Source: Azospirillum picis
GTDB taxonomy: Bacteria; Pseudomonadota; Alphaproteobacteria; Azospirillales; Azospirillaceae
Length of the DNA stretch: 64,000 nt
Assembly: GCF_017876115.1 (NCBI RefSeq)
Contig: NZ_JAGINO010000014.1
Span: forward strand, 1-64,000
Reading direction: 5' to 3'
This document shows positions 20,825 to 30,736 of the stretch, piece after piece. Below the pieces are notes generated by a model. The model was not told where the DNA came from and searched no databases. It was given only the letters and a program-made list of their open reading frames with translations. The position numbers and the translations under genes are program-made. How positions within the stretch are numbered: the stretch's first letter is position 1; each line of letters opens with the position of its first letter.

Positions 20825-22570
20825 ATGCCCGACGACAAGAAATCCGAAGAGACGCGGAGCGGACGCGGGCCGGACGGCGATCAGCCCGCCCGGCCATCCG
20901 CACAGCCGCCGGAGGTCGCGCTGCCGCCGCGCCGCCGCCTGTCGCCCCTGTGGGCGCTGCCGCTGGTGGCGGCGCTGATCGCCGGCTGGCTCGGCTGGAC
21001 CTGGCTGGAGGAGCGCGGGCCGGAAATCGTCATCACCTTCCAGTCCGGCGACGGGCTGGAGGCCGGACGGACCAAGATCAAGCACAAGAGCGTCGACCTC
21101 GGCACCATCATGAAGGTGCAGTTGTCCGACGACCTGTCCAGGGTCGTCGCCACGGCGCGGATGGAGCGCACGGCGCAGGGTTACCTGAAGCAGTCGACCC
21201 GCTTCTGGGTGGTCCGTCCGCGCCTCAGCCTGGCGGGCGTGTCGGGGCTGAGCACCGTGGTGTCTGGCAGCTATGTCGAAATGGAACCCGGAGGAGGCGA
21301 CGACCGGCGCGACTTCAACGCTCTCGAGGAGCCGCCGGTCGTGCGGTCGGACGTGCCGGGGCGCAGCTTCACGCTGAGGACCGCGCAGCTCGGCTCGCTG
21401 TCCCAGGGGTCGCCGGTCTATTTCCACGGCGTCCAGGTCGGCGAGGTGATGGGCTATAACCTTTCGCCGCAGGACCGGGCGGTGACGGTGACGATCTTCG
21501 TCCGGTCCCCGTATGAAACGCTCGTGCATGAGCAGACCCGCTTCTGGCGCTCGTCCGGGATCCAGTTCTCGGCCGGGGCGGAGGGCTTCAAGTTCCAGAC
21601 CGAATCGCTGCGCAGCCTGGCGCTGGGCGGCGTGGTCCTCGAAACCCCGGGGGAAGGGGAGGCCGGCCCGGCCGCGACGGAAGGGACGGTGTTCACCCTC
21701 TATGAGGATCCGGTCAGCGCGGTCGAGACCCGCGACCGCCTGCGCGTGCGCTACACCCTGGAATTCCCGGGCTCCGTGCAGGGCTTGCAGGGCGGTGCGC
21801 CGGTCCTCCTGCGCGGCATGACGATCGGGCAGGTGGTCGGCGTCCGCCTGCTCTACGACCCCAAGGACCAGCGGCTCCATGTTCCCGTCGAGATCGAGCT
21901 GGAACCGGGGCGCATCTCGCGCGTCAACGGCGATCCGGTCAGCGGACCGATGGACGAGGCGGCGGCCCGGCGCATGATATCGTCGCTGGTCGACAAGGGG
22001 CTGAGGGCGCGGCTTGCCTCCGGCAACCTGCTGACCGGGCAGAAGCTGGTGGCGCTCGACATCGAGCCGAACGCGCCGCCGCCGGTCAAGGAGGCGGAGG
22101 AGAAGCGCGGCGTCGTGTCAGGCGAGCACTCCGACCTGCCCACCGTGGCCTCCGGCGACCTCGATTCCATCACCCGCTCGGCCGGCGCGGTGATGGACAC
22201 CATCGCCGGACTGCCGCTGGACGCGCTGGTCGGCGACCTGCGCCGCACCATCCAGTCGGTGGGTGGCCTTGCCGGCTCGCCGGATCTGGCGCGGTCGCTG
22301 GCGGCGCTGGCCAAGGCGCTGGGCAGTGCCGACGCGCTGATGCGCGATGCCGACCGCCAGTTGCCGGCGCTGGTGCAGAGCCTGCGCGGCGTGGCGACGG
22401 CGGCCCAGGGGACGCTGAACAGTGCCAACGGCCTGCTCGGCGGCGGCGGCGGAACGCCGGACATCGCCGGGATGCTGAAGCAGTTGAACGATGCCGCACG
22501 CTCGTTCCGCGTGCTGGCCGACTATCTGGAACGCCACCCGGAAGCACTGCTCCGGGGCAAGACGCAATGA
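20825..22570 (+). CDS. pqiB: PqiB/YebT-type MCE protein
   Basis: 581 aa. A hydrophilic N-terminal tail is followed by one membrane helix (about 43-62, LWALPLVAALIAGWLGWTW) and three tandem MCE domains, each opening with a FxSGDGLEAGRT- or GSPVYFHGVQVGEV-like motif, then a C-terminal helical region ending in DYLERHPEALLRG. In E. coli, PqiB forms a periplasmic tunnel for lipids. A TTG overlapping the pqiA stop (20810) is an alternative start, five codons longer. Overlaps pqiC by four bases. Confidence 0.94.
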   Translation: MPDDKKSEETRSGRGPDGDQPARPSAQPPEVALPPRRRLSPLWALPLVAALIAGWLGWTWLEERGPEIVITFQSGDGLEAGRTKIKHKSVDLGTIMKVQLSDDLSRVVATARMERTAQGYLKQSTRFWVVRPRLSLAGVSGLSTVVSGSYVEMEPGGGDDRRDFNALEEPPVVRSDVPGRSFTLRTAQLGSLSQGSPVYFHGVQVGEVMGYNLSPQDRAVTVTIFVRSPYETLVHEQTRFWRSSGIQFSAGAEGFKFQTESLRSLALGGVVLETPGEGEAGPAATEGTVFTLYEDPVSAVETRDRLRVRYTLEFPGSVQGLQGGAPVLLRGMTIGQVVGVRLLYDPKDQRLHVPVEIELEPGRISRVNGDPVSGPMDEAAARRMISSLVDKGLRARLASGNLLTGQKLVALDIEPNAPPPVKEAEEKRGVVSGEHSDLPTVASGDLDSITRSAGAVMDTIAGLPLDALVGDLRRTIQSVGGLAGSPDLARSLAALAKALGSADALMRDADRQLPALVQSLRGVATAAQGTLNSANGLLGGGGGTPDIAGMLKQLNDAARSFRVLADYLERHPEALLRGKTQ

Positions 22571-23181
22571 CGACCGGGGGACGAGCGACGATGGGACGGG
22601 GATGGGCTTGGCGGACGGCGGCACTGGCCGCCCCGCTCCTGGTGCTGCTGACAGCCTGCCAGGCGACACCGGAGAGCCGGCTCTACACGCTGGCGCCTGT
22701 AACGCCGGCCCCGGCCCCGGCCGGGACGTCGCCGCAGCGGCTGGCGCTGGGCAGCATCGACCTGCCGCTGCTGATCGACCGGCCGCAGATCATCCGGCGG
22801 ATCGACGGCAACCGGGTGGAAACCCTCGAGTTCGACCGCTGGGCCGAGCCGCTGGCCGACGGCCTGCGCTCCACGCTGGCCGCCGACCTGACGGCGCGGC
22901 TGCCGGGCACCACCGTCCTGCCGGTGTCGGGAACGACGGTGGGGGAGGGGACCGTGGTGCTGACCACGACCATCCTGCGTTTCGAGGCCGATGCCGCCGG
23001 CCGCGTGGTCCTGGAAACGCAATGGAGCCTGGGCGCGGCCGGCGACGGCCGCAAGAGCGGCCCCTCCCACGACACTGTCGAGGCCATGGCCGGCAGCACG
23101 GAGCCGGACGCGCTGGTCAGGGCGATGAGCCAAGCGCTGGCGGCCTTCGCCGACCGCGTCGCGGCGGCGGTGCGGCGCTGA
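22567..23181 (+). CDS. pqiC: PqiC-type outer-membrane lipoprotein
   Basis: 204 aa, ABC-type transport auxiliary lipoprotein family (formerly DUF330). Signal peptide with lipobox LTAC (about residue 31), then SRLYTLAPV, the family's opening strand, and the conserved IDLPLLIDRPQIIRRID and FDRWAEPLADGL segments. It anchors the PqiB tunnel at the outer membrane. ATG overlaps pqiB (ATGA); an internal ATG at 22591 preceded by GGGGGA is an alternative giving a shorter signal peptide. Confidence 0.92.
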   Translation: MTTGGRATMGRGWAWRTAALAAPLLVLLTACQATPESRLYTLAPVTPAPAPAGTSPQRLALGSIDLPLLIDRPQIIRRIDGNRVETLEFDRWAEPLADGLRSTLAADLTARLPGTTVLPVSGTTVGEGTVVLTTTILRFEADAAGRVVLETQWSLGAAGDGRKSGPSHDTVEAMAGSTEPDALVRAMSQALAAFADRVAAAVRR

Positions 23182-23248
23182 GGGGCGGGACCCCAGGGAT
23201 CGGACGCGGAGACGGAGTGGGACGGCGCCGCCGGCCTTAGTGAACCCC

Positions 23249-23782
23249 TCAATGAAGCAGGGAGGCGCCGCGATCGGCGGTCGCCCTCGGCCGCTCCATC
23301 GCCTTGGTGGGCGACCCCGCCATCGAGCCCGCGGCCGGTTCGGGCAGCGGCAGCCCGGCACGGGACAGCGCCGTCGCCAGGATGCAAAGCGGCGCCATCG
23401 CCATGCGGACGCCGGCCAGCGGCAGCCACCCGCTCATCAGCAGGCCGGCTTCGCCGTGCCGGCCACCCTGGGCCAGCCGCAGCATGTCGAGCAGCAGCGC
23501 CTCGTCGGCGCCGAGCGCCGGGCAGGGTGGGCGGTGGATGTCGAGCGGCCGTGTGCAGGCGGCGATGGCGATCCGCATCAGCGTGTCGAAGGCAACGGCC
23601 GCATCGTTGGACAGCCCGGCATCCATCAGGCCGTCCTGCCAGTGCGGGTGCGGCCGCTCAGGGTCACGCAGAGGCTCGGTCCACAGCCGCAGGACGGAAA
23701 CCATCAGCGCTTCCGGCATCTGCAGGTCCTGGAAGCGCTCGCGCATCGGCGCAGCCGGGCGGCGGGACGGCATGGTCGGCAT
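23249..23782 (-). CDS. Unrecognised protein behind a Fur-like box
   Basis: 177 aa, no signal peptide. A basic N-terminus (MPTMPSRRPAAPMRERFQ) is followed by mostly helical sequence with PEALMVSVLRLWTEP, a central segment with C and H residues (ACTRPLDIHRPPCPALGADE) and two hydrophobic helices (LLDMLRLAQ, MAMAPLCILATAL) before a charged tail. I do not recognise the family. The start at 23782 has GGAG seven bases upstream. A Fur-type inverted repeat lies 44-70 bp upstream of the start, so it is probably induced under iron limitation. It sits alone between pqiC and the LysR gene. Confidence 0.75.
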   Translation of the reverse strand: MPTMPSRRPAAPMRERFQDLQMPEALMVSVLRLWTEPLRDPERPHPHWQDGLMDAGLSNDAAVAFDTLMRIAIAACTRPLDIHRPPCPALGADEALLLDMLRLAQGGRHGEAGLLMSGWLPLAGVRMAMAPLCILATALSRAGLPLPEPAAGSMAGSPTKAMERPRATADRGASLLH

Positions 23783-23825
23783 GATGGACTCCGCAGGTGA
23801 TGGAATGCCCAGCCTAGGTCGGAGG

Positions 23826-23852
23826 AAATGAGAATGCAAGTCATTATCATTT
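23826..23852 (-). promoter_or_regulatory. Fur-box-like operator
   Basis: Interrupted palindrome AAATGAGAATG - 5 nt - CATTATCATTT, arms matching at 10 of 11 positions. The stretch GAGAATGCAAGTCATTATC (23830-23848) matches the classical 19-bp Fur consensus at 15 positions. It lies just upstream of the unknown gene at 23249-23782. Confidence 0.7.
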
Positions 23853-23920
23853 GCGCAGCCAGGGCGGTCCGACCACCACCCTAGCGGACGCCTCCTTTTC
23901 CCGGCGATGGCGGCGGTGCC

Positions 23921-24820
23921 CTATCGGTATTCCGGACGGCGTGCCAACCCGTCCTTCAGGTGCCGGATGGCGACATGCACCTTGGGCGGCACATGACGCT
24001 TCTGCGGGTAGACCGCCCATACCGCGGTGTTGGGTGGACGGTGCCGGTCCAGCATCGACACCAGCCTTCCGTCGGCCACCGGCCTCTTCACGTAATAGTC
24101 GGGCAACTGGCACAGGCCGAAGCCGCGCAGGCAGGCATCCAGAACCGAGAAGCCGCTGTTGCAGCGCCAGCGGCCGCGCGGTCGGAACAGCCAGTCCTGT
24201 CCGTTGTCGTCGAACAGCCACTGGTCGGAGGTGCCGGTCAGGCACTGGTGACCTGCAAGGCCGGCGAGGCTGTCAGGGACGCCGTGACGGTCCAGGTAGG
24301 AGGGGGCGGCGCACAGATGCATCACGCGCGGCGCGATGCGGGTCGCCACAAGGCTCGATTCGCTGAGCCGGCCGAGCCGGATCGCCAGGTCATAGCCTTC
24401 CTGCACCAGATCCAACTGGCGGTTGGTCAGTTCCACCTCGACGCTCAGGCTGGGATGGCGCTCCATCAGGTCGTTGACCAGCGGCATGACGAACTGCTCG
24501 CCGTAGGCGGTGGCGCAGGTCAGGCGCAGCAGGCCCTTCACCTCGCTGTCGCTGCCACCCTGCAGCGCACCCACCGCCAGGAAGGCGTCGTCCCGCTGCT
24601 CCGCCAGACGCTGGCACCGGGTGTAGAAGGCGCGCCCGCTCTCGGTCAGGCTGACCTTGCGGGTCGTCCGGTAGAACAGGCGGGCCTGCAACCGGTCTTC
24701 GAGCCGGGCCACGCTGCGGCTGACATGCGAGGAGGAGACGCGCAGCCGCTCCGCCGCGCGGGAGAAGCTGCCGGTTTCCGCCACCGCGAGGAATTCGTCG
24801 ATCCCGTCCCACCCGCTCAC
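23921..24820 (-). CDS. LysR-family transcriptional regulator, divergent from frmA
   Basis: 299 aa. N-terminal winged HTH (FLAVAETGSFSRAAERLRVSSSHVSRSVARLE, residues 10-41) and a LysR substrate domain (about 95-295; YDLAIRLGRLSESSLVATRI). GTG start preceded by GGAGG six bases upstream; no in-frame ATG fits. It is divergent from frmA across a 123-bp gap containing an 8-bp inverted repeat with a 14-bp spacer, so it probably controls glutathione-dependent formaldehyde detoxification. The inducer is unknown. Confidence 0.92.
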   Translation of the reverse strand: MSGWDGIDEFLAVAETGSFSRAAERLRVSSSHVSRSVARLEDRLQARLFYRTTRKVSLTESGRAFYTRCQRLAEQRDDAFLAVGALQGGSDSEVKGLLRLTCATAYGEQFVMPLVNDLMERHPSLSVEVELTNRQLDLVQEGYDLAIRLGRLSESSLVATRIAPRVMHLCAAPSYLDRHGVPDSLAGLAGHQCLTGTSDQWLFDDNGQDWLFRPRGRWRCNSGFSVLDACLRGFGLCQLPDYYVKRPVADGRLVSMLDRHRPPNTAVWAVYPQKRHVPPKVHVAIRHLKDGLARRPEYR

Positions 24821-24842
24821 GCCCGGCCTCCATTATCCCCAT

Positions 24843-24872
24843 ACGGCAAAAATCTATTCCCGAATTTGCCGT
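24843..24872. promoter_or_regulatory. Probable LysR operator in the lysR-frmA gap
   Basis: Perfect inverted arms ACGGCAAA (24843-24850) and TTTGCCGT (24865-24872) around a 14-bp AT-richer spacer, 23 bp upstream of the lysR start and 71 bp upstream of frmA. The layout fits a LysR recognition site controlling both directions. Confidence 0.55.
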
Positions 24873-24898
24873 TCCTGCAATGACAGGGACGGCGCTAA

Positions 24899-26062
<1,164 letters not shown>

Positions 26063-26092
26063 CCGGCCAGCAACCGGCGGAAGGGCACATCC

Positions 26093-26944
26093 ATGACCGA
26101 TCCCCTCACCACCCTGTCGGAAACCCGCGTCTTCGGCGGTTGGCTGAAACGGGTGCGGCACCGGTCGGCGGCGGTGGACTGCGACATGACCTTCGCAGTC
26201 TTCCTGCCGCCCCAGGCCGCTTCCGCCGACCGCTTGCCGGTGTTCTACTGGCTGTCGGGCCTGACCTGCACTGATGAGAATTTCACCCAGAAGGCCGGCG
26301 CCTTCCGCGCCGCCGCCGAACTCGGTCTCGTCATCGTCGCTCCCGACACCAGCCCGCGCGGCGAGGGCGTGCCGGGCGACCCGGACGGCTCGTGGGACTT
26401 CGGCCTCGGGGCCGGCTTCTATGTCGACGCGACCGAGGAACCCTGGGCCCGGCACTACCGCATGCACGACTATGTGACGCGGGAGCTGCCGGCGCTGGTC
26501 GAGGCGAATTTCCCGGTCGGCGACCGGCGGTCCATCGCCGGCCATTCGATGGGCGGCCATGGCGCGCTGGTCTGCGCGCTGAAGCATCCGGGCTTTTACA
26601 AGGCGGTGTCGGCCTTCGCCCCCATCGTCAACCCGGCGGCGGTGCCGTGGGGCGAGAAGGCCTTCGGGCGGTACCTGGGGCCGGACCGCGACCGCTGGCT
26701 GGAGTGGGACGCCTGCGCCCTGATCGGGCAAGCGCCGGAGCGCCTGCCGATCCTGATCGACCAGGGCGACCGCGACGGCTTCCTGGAGGTCCAGCTCCGG
26801 CCGCAGGCGCTGGTCGCGGCGGCCGAAGCGGCCGGCCATCCGCTGACCCTGCGGCTGCAGTCCGGCTACGACCACAGCTATTTCTTCATCAGCACCTTCA
26901 TCGAGGACCATCTCCGCCACCACGCCGCGGCACTGGCGGGCTGA
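26093..26944 (+). CDS. fghA: S-formylglutathione hydrolase
   Basis: 283 aa alpha/beta hydrolase of the esterase D type, cleaving S-formylglutathione to formate and glutathione. The nucleophile Ser152 is in [10 protein letters not shown]. Asp in DQGDRDGF and His in GYDHSYFF complete the triad; the family landmark [11 protein letters not shown] is present near residue 57. It is in an operon with frmA. A strong GC hairpin follows at 26993. Confidence 0.97.
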   Translation: MTDPLTTLSETRVFGGWLKRVRHRSAAVDCDMTFAVFLPPQAASADRLPVFYWLSGLTCTDENFTQKAGAFRAAAELGLVIVAPDTSPRGEGVPGDPDGSWDFGLGAGFYVDATEEPWARHYRMHDYVTRELPALVEANFPVGDRRSIAGHSMGGHGALVCALKHPGFYKAVSAFAPIVNPAAVPWGEKAFGRYLGPDRDRWLEWDACALIGQAPERLPILIDQGDRDGFLEVQLRPQALVAAAEAAGHPLTLRLQSGYDHSYFFISTFIEDHLRHHAAALAG

Positions 26945-26992
26945 CGGCGCGGTCGGGCTGTGACGGTGTCGGGGCGCTTCCCCGCTCGCTGA

Positions 26993-27017
26993 CCCTCCCC
27001 CGCGTCGCGGGGGAGGG
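26993..27017. terminator. Bidirectional terminator hairpin between fghA and DUF1513 gene
   Basis: Perfect 11-bp arms CCCTCCCCCGC / GCGGGGGAGGG around a 3-nt loop, in the 112-bp gap between two convergent genes. There is no U-tract, but position and stability suit a shared 3' end. Confidence 0.6.
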
Positions 27018-27056
27018 GAGAGAGGTGCTTATCCGGGGGAGGATAGGCGCGGGGGG

Positions 27057-28280
27057 TCAGGCCACCCAGCGGGTCAGGTGGTTGTCCCAGCGATACTCGG
27101 GCGCCCGCCGCTCGCGTCCGGCGGCCGCACTGGCGGATACCGGCTCGATCACGCCGAGGCCGCTGGTCGCCAGATAGCCTTCGCCGTTGGGCGCCAGGCC
27201 GCAGCCGTCGGGCAGGGCGGTGGAGCCGAGCCAAGCGCCGCCCGCCGCGTCCCACAGCCCGATCACGCCGCCCATCGGCGAACTGGCGGCGACCGTTGTG
27301 CCGTCGGAGGCGACGCTGCCGATATAGCCCTGCATCCGCGACAGCACCTCCTCCGGCGCCTCGAACAGCCGCACCGCGCCGCTTCCCGGCCGATGGGCGC
27401 CGGTCAGCGGCTGCAGCATGCCGATCGGCCGCTCGTCCTGGACGCCGAAGGCGACCCCGCCGTCGTCGAGCAGCGCGATGTGGCGGATGCCGAGGTTGGC
27501 GTGCTCCTCCGGCAGGCGGACCTTGTCGAGCAGCTTGCCGGTCGCTGCCTCGACATAGGTGAGCGAGCTGTCCATGCTGTCGAGGTTCAGCTTGGCCCGG
27601 CCGGTGTCGGGATGGGTGATGACCCCGCCGTTGGCGACCGCCAGCGTGGTGCCGTCACGCATCAGGACCAGCTCGTGCGGGCCGAGCCCATGGGTTGGCA
27701 TCGCGCCGAGGCGGCGATAGCCGTCGGTGGCGTCGTAGATGCCGATCGCCCCTTCCTCGCGCGGGACGTCGTCCTCGGCGACGTAGAGGAGGCGGCCGTC
27801 GGCGGAATAGTCGCCATGGCCGGTGAAGCGGCGGTCGTCGGGCGCGCGCACCACCGGGCCGGCGGCGCCGTCCTCCAGCGACAGGGTCTGGAACCAGCGG
27901 CCGGGGCGCCGGGCGAAGACCACCGCCTCCGGCTTGCCGGGCCGCGGCACGATGGCGTGGGCGCGGCCGGGCGTGGCGGTGGTGAACAGCGGCGTGCCGC
28001 TGCCGTCGAGCGCCGCGACGCCGAAGCCCGGCTCGCGCCCCTTCTCGGCGGCGGTGGCGTAGGCGTTGAGGTAGATCGGTCCGGCCGCCGCACCAGCGGC
28101 GCTGGCCCGGCCGGTCAGGACGGCGAGCAGGCTGCCGCCGCCGAAGATGCGGCCCCCGAAGAAGCGGCCCCCAAAGAAGCTGCTGCCGAACACCCGGCCT
28201 GCGGCGAGACCCAGGACGTTGCGGCGGTCCACCGATCCATTGCTCGCAGAGCCATTGCTCGCCGATCCCTTGCTCGCCAT
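27057..28280 (-). CDS. DUF1513 beta-propeller-like periplasmic protein, last gene of imelysin cluster
   Basis: 407 aa. Beta-rich repeats with motifs GHGDYSADGRLLYVAEDD, GLGPHELVL and IRHIALLDDGG fit DUF1513 (COG3490), a periplasmic family linked with imelysins in iron-related operons. The N-terminus has a twin-arginine motif (DRRNVLGLAAG) but the signal region is interrupted by two short in-frame repeats: SNGSA-type before the RR and FFGGR-type after it, which insert Gly and Arg into the hydrophobic core. Whether export still works is uncertain. Starts four bases after the second imelysin gene stops. Confidence 0.9.
   Translation of the reverse strand: MASKGSASNGSASNGSVDRRNVLGLAAGRVFGSSFFGGRFFGGRIFGGGSLLAVLTGRASAAGAAAGPIYLNAYATAAEKGREPGFGVAALDGSGTPLFTTATPGRAHAIVPRPGKPEAVVFARRPGRWFQTLSLEDGAAGPVVRAPDDRRFTGHGDYSADGRLLYVAEDDVPREEGAIGIYDATDGYRRLGAMPTHGLGPHELVLMRDGTTLAVANGGVITHPDTGRAKLNLDSMDSSLTYVEAATGKLLDKVRLPEEHANLGIRHIALLDDGGVAFGVQDERPIGMLQPLTGAHRPGSGAVRLFEAPEEVLSRMQGYIGSVASDGTTVAASSPMGGVIGLWDAAGGAWLGSTALPDGCGLAPNGEGYLATSGLGVIEPVSASAAAGRERRAPEYRWDNHLTRWVA
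28134..28275 (-). repeat. Two 15-bp triplicate repeats in the signal region of the DUF1513 gene
   Basis: Three 15-bp units at 28231, 28246 and 28261 encode a Ser-Asn/Lys-Gly-Ser-Ala/Val pattern. Three more at 28134, 28149 and 28164 encode FFGGR, FFGGR and IFGGG (gene order). Both keep the frame. They flank the twin-arginine motif and look like products of slippage. Confidence 0.85.
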
Positions 28281-28283
28281 GGC

Positions 28284-29399
28284 TCAGTCTCCATCCAGTT
28301 CGTTGAAGCCCAGCGTGATGTCGAGCAGCGGCGCCAGCGTGCCCAGCATCTCAACCCGTGCCGCCTTGATCAGCCGCAGGGCGCTTTCGGTCTTCTTGCG
28401 GGCGGCAGGGTCGCTCACCGCCTTGTCGAGCGGGCCGGGGACCGCCTCGATGGCGCCGATGGCGGCGGCGAAGCTCTCGTCGATGGCCTGCTTGGCGGTG
28501 GCGCCGTCCTCGCTCTCCGGCAGCAGCGAGATGAAGCCGGGACCGCCATGCTCGCCCATCAGCAGGGCGCGCAGCCCCTTCAGGTTCTGCGCGATGTTGG
28601 GCAGGCCGCGCCGGCTGCGCAGCGCCTCGACCACCAGCGGCTTGGCATCCTCGATGCTCGTGCCGAGCGGCGCCATCAGCTTCTGGTCGACGATGACCTG
28701 CATCGCGGTGATGGCGGAGGAGAAGAGGGTGTTGACCGCTTCGGTCGGCGTCGGGCCGAGCACCGTCTCCCGTCCGGCGGCGAGCGGCCCCTCCAGCTCC
28801 TTCCAGCCGTCGCGCGCCTCGGTGGCGATGTGCGCGATGTTGCGGGCGGCGGCGGCGGCGAGCTTCGCGCGGTAGAGCTTGGCGTCGCTGCCGGCGAAGC
28901 TGTCCACCGTCACGGCGTCGTCGAACAGCAGCCGCTCCAGGACGGTCAGCCCCTGCACCGCTGCGCTCTGGCGGGCGAGCGCCTCCGGCTGCAGCAGCTT
29001 GGGATCGTGGTCGCGCAGGATCTGGCCGATCTGGCGCTGGACCACGCCCGGCCGTTCCGGCCAGAAGGAGATGCGGTCGGCCCGCAGGTTCATGGTCAGC
29101 GGGCCGGGCCGCAGATGCTGCACGGCGGCCCAGGCGTCGGTGACGGCGATGTGGGCAGACCGTCCCTCGTCCAGCCCGGCGGCGGTCGGGTTGGCGGCGA
29201 AGCGGTCGAGCGTGTCGGCATAGGCCGTCGCGGCCGTCACCAGAGCGTCGAAGCGCGGCAGGGCGTGGGTGCGGACCATGCCGGCCAGGAAGGCGGTGTC
29301 CTTGTCCGCCTGCCGGGCGGCGAGCGCCGGCCCGCGGGGAAACAGCGCCACCACGGCGGCGGCGGCCGACATCAGTCCAAGCACTATGCGGCGTCGCAT
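28284..29399 (-). CDS. Imelysin family protein (COG3489-like)
   Basis: 371 aa periplasmic protein. Signal peptide MRRRIVLGLMSAAAAVVALF with a basic head, cleaved after about residue 30. The imelysin fold is helical; the segment HLRPGPLTMNLRADRISFWPER carries the family's RxxFWP-type region and a GLTVLERLLFD helix follows. The start at 29399 has AAGGGACG upstream and removes an unlikely Cys-rich N-terminus of a longer frame. Imelysins take part in iron or haem acquisition. Neighbours: di-heme oxidoreductase upstream, DUF1513 downstream. Confidence 0.9.
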   Translation of the reverse strand: MRRRIVLGLMSAAAAVVALFPRGPALAARQADKDTAFLAGMVRTHALPRFDALVTAATAYADTLDRFAANPTAAGLDEGRSAHIAVTDAWAAVQHLRPGPLTMNLRADRISFWPERPGVVQRQIGQILRDHDPKLLQPEALARQSAAVQGLTVLERLLFDDAVTVDSFAGSDAKLYRAKLAAAAARNIAHIATEARDGWKELEGPLAAGRETVLGPTPTEAVNTLFSSAITAMQVIVDQKLMAPLGTSIEDAKPLVVEALRSRRGLPNIAQNLKGLRALLMGEHGGPGFISLLPESEDGATAKQAIDESFAAAIGAIEAVPGPLDKAVSDPAARKKTESALRLIKAARVEMLGTLAPLLDITLGFNELDGD

Positions 29400-29448
29400 A
29401 AAATCACGTCCCTTCGGTTTTCCGTGGAAGAGGCCCCCCGCCCTTCCT

Positions 29449-30714
29449 TTACAAACCCAGCACGTAGCGCACCAGCCGTTTCCGCTCGGCGCCTTGCATG
29501 CCCATGAAGCGCCGCCTGGCCTCCTCGGCCTCGCCGCCGTGCCACAGGATCGCTTCGGCCACGCTGCGGGCGCGGCCGTCATGCAGCAGGGACAACTGGC
29601 CGTCCCTGGCCGCCAGCCGGTTCAGGCCCCACAGCGGCGTGGTGCGCCAGTCGGCGCCGCGCGCCTGTCCCATCGGCAGATCGTCGCCCAGCGCCGGGCC
29701 GAGGTCGTGCAGGAGCAGGTCGCTGTGCGGGAAGATGTCGCGGTTCGACAGGGCCGGATGCTCCGGATCCTCCGCCGTCCGCCAGGACGGGCGGTGGCAG
29801 GCGGCGCAGCCGGTGTCGGCGAACAGCGCGGCGCCGGCCTTGTCGGCGGAGGCGGTCAGGCTGCCGTCGGGCGGCAGGTCGCGCAGGTAGCCGTCGATCA
29901 GGCCGATGACGGTGCTGGGGATCTCCAGCCCCTCGAACTGCTTGGAGTCCCCGTGCGGCGCCTCGCGGCAGGCGGTCTGCGCCGGGGTGCAGTCGCCCCA
30001 GGGATCGCGGAACGCCGGGGTGGACATGCCGATGTCGAGGCTGAACGCCTCGGCGTCCTGGTGGTCCAGCGTCGGGTGCATGGCCTTCCAGCCGAAGCGG
30101 CCCACCTGGGAACGCCCGTCGACCACCACATGGTTGACCCGCCCGGCCACCGCACCGCCGGCGGCGGCCTGCCGCGCCGCCTCCGCTTCGATCGCCTCGG
30201 CGGGGATGCGGTCGAGCAGCCCCATGCCGTGGACCCGCGGCGGAACGCGGGCGGACATCACCGTCGCCTCGGCCAGCGGGCCGTAGCCGAGGTCGGCGAC
30301 CACCGGGGTCGGATGGCGCAGCCGGACGGTCTCGCCGTCGGGGAAGCGCACCTCCTCTTCGCGGTAGGTGACGCGCGGGCGGCCTTCGATCACCTGGCCG
30401 AGAATGGCGTTGGACTGGATCTGCCGGCCGTAGACCGGGTCGTCGCTCAGCTTGATGGCGTAGCCGACGCCCTGGTCGCCCTCCACAGCCGGGTTGGGCG
30501 GACGGCCGCCGGCACCGCGCGGGTGGCAGGTCGCACAGGAGCGAGCGTTGTAGAGCGGCCCCAGCCCGTCCGCCGCCTGGGTCGCGGTGGGGGCGGCGAC
30601 CCACATGCGGCGGAACAGCGCCTCGCCGATGCGGTTGTCGAGGCTGTCGGCGGCGATGCCGCTGGCGGGGGCCAGCGCGAGGAGCAGGCCGGCGGCGAGC
30701 GTGGCGCGGCGCAT
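29449..30714 (-). CDS. Di-heme oxidoreductase (DUF1111, COG3488 'thiol oxidoreductase')
   Basis: 421 aa. Signal peptide (1-23), then two c-type haem sites: CATCHPRG near residue 62 and CAACHRPSW in the C-terminal third, each CxxCH. HGMGLLDRIPAEAIEA and TTPLWGLNRL are family landmarks, the latter resembling MauG/peroxidase relatives. The ATG at 30714 gives a clean signal peptide; a TTG ten codons upstream overlaps the multicopper oxidase stop. In this cluster type the protein is thought to act in periplasmic iron handling. The exact reaction is not known. Confidence 0.92.
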   Translation of the reverse strand: MRRATLAAGLLLALAPASGIAADSLDNRIGEALFRRMWVAAPTATQAADGLGPLYNARSCATCHPRGAGGRPPNPAVEGDQGVGYAIKLSDDPVYGRQIQSNAILGQVIEGRPRVTYREEEVRFPDGETVRLRHPTPVVADLGYGPLAEATVMSARVPPRVHGMGLLDRIPAEAIEAEAARQAAAGGAVAGRVNHVVVDGRSQVGRFGWKAMHPTLDHQDAEAFSLDIGMSTPAFRDPWGDCTPAQTACREAPHGDSKQFEGLEIPSTVIGLIDGYLRDLPPDGSLTASADKAGAALFADTGCAACHRPSWRTAEDPEHPALSNRDIFPHSDLLLHDLGPALGDDLPMGQARGADWRTTPLWGLNRLAARDGQLSLLHDGRARSVAEAILWHGGEAEEARRRFMGMQGAERKRLVRYVLGL

Positions 30715-30736
30715 CAGCGGGCGGGCGGCACGGAGC

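Noticed and set aside
20561-21880. 439-codon minus-strand frame opposite pqiA/pqiB
   Set aside because: No recognisable motif and fully inside well-supported MCE coding sequence.
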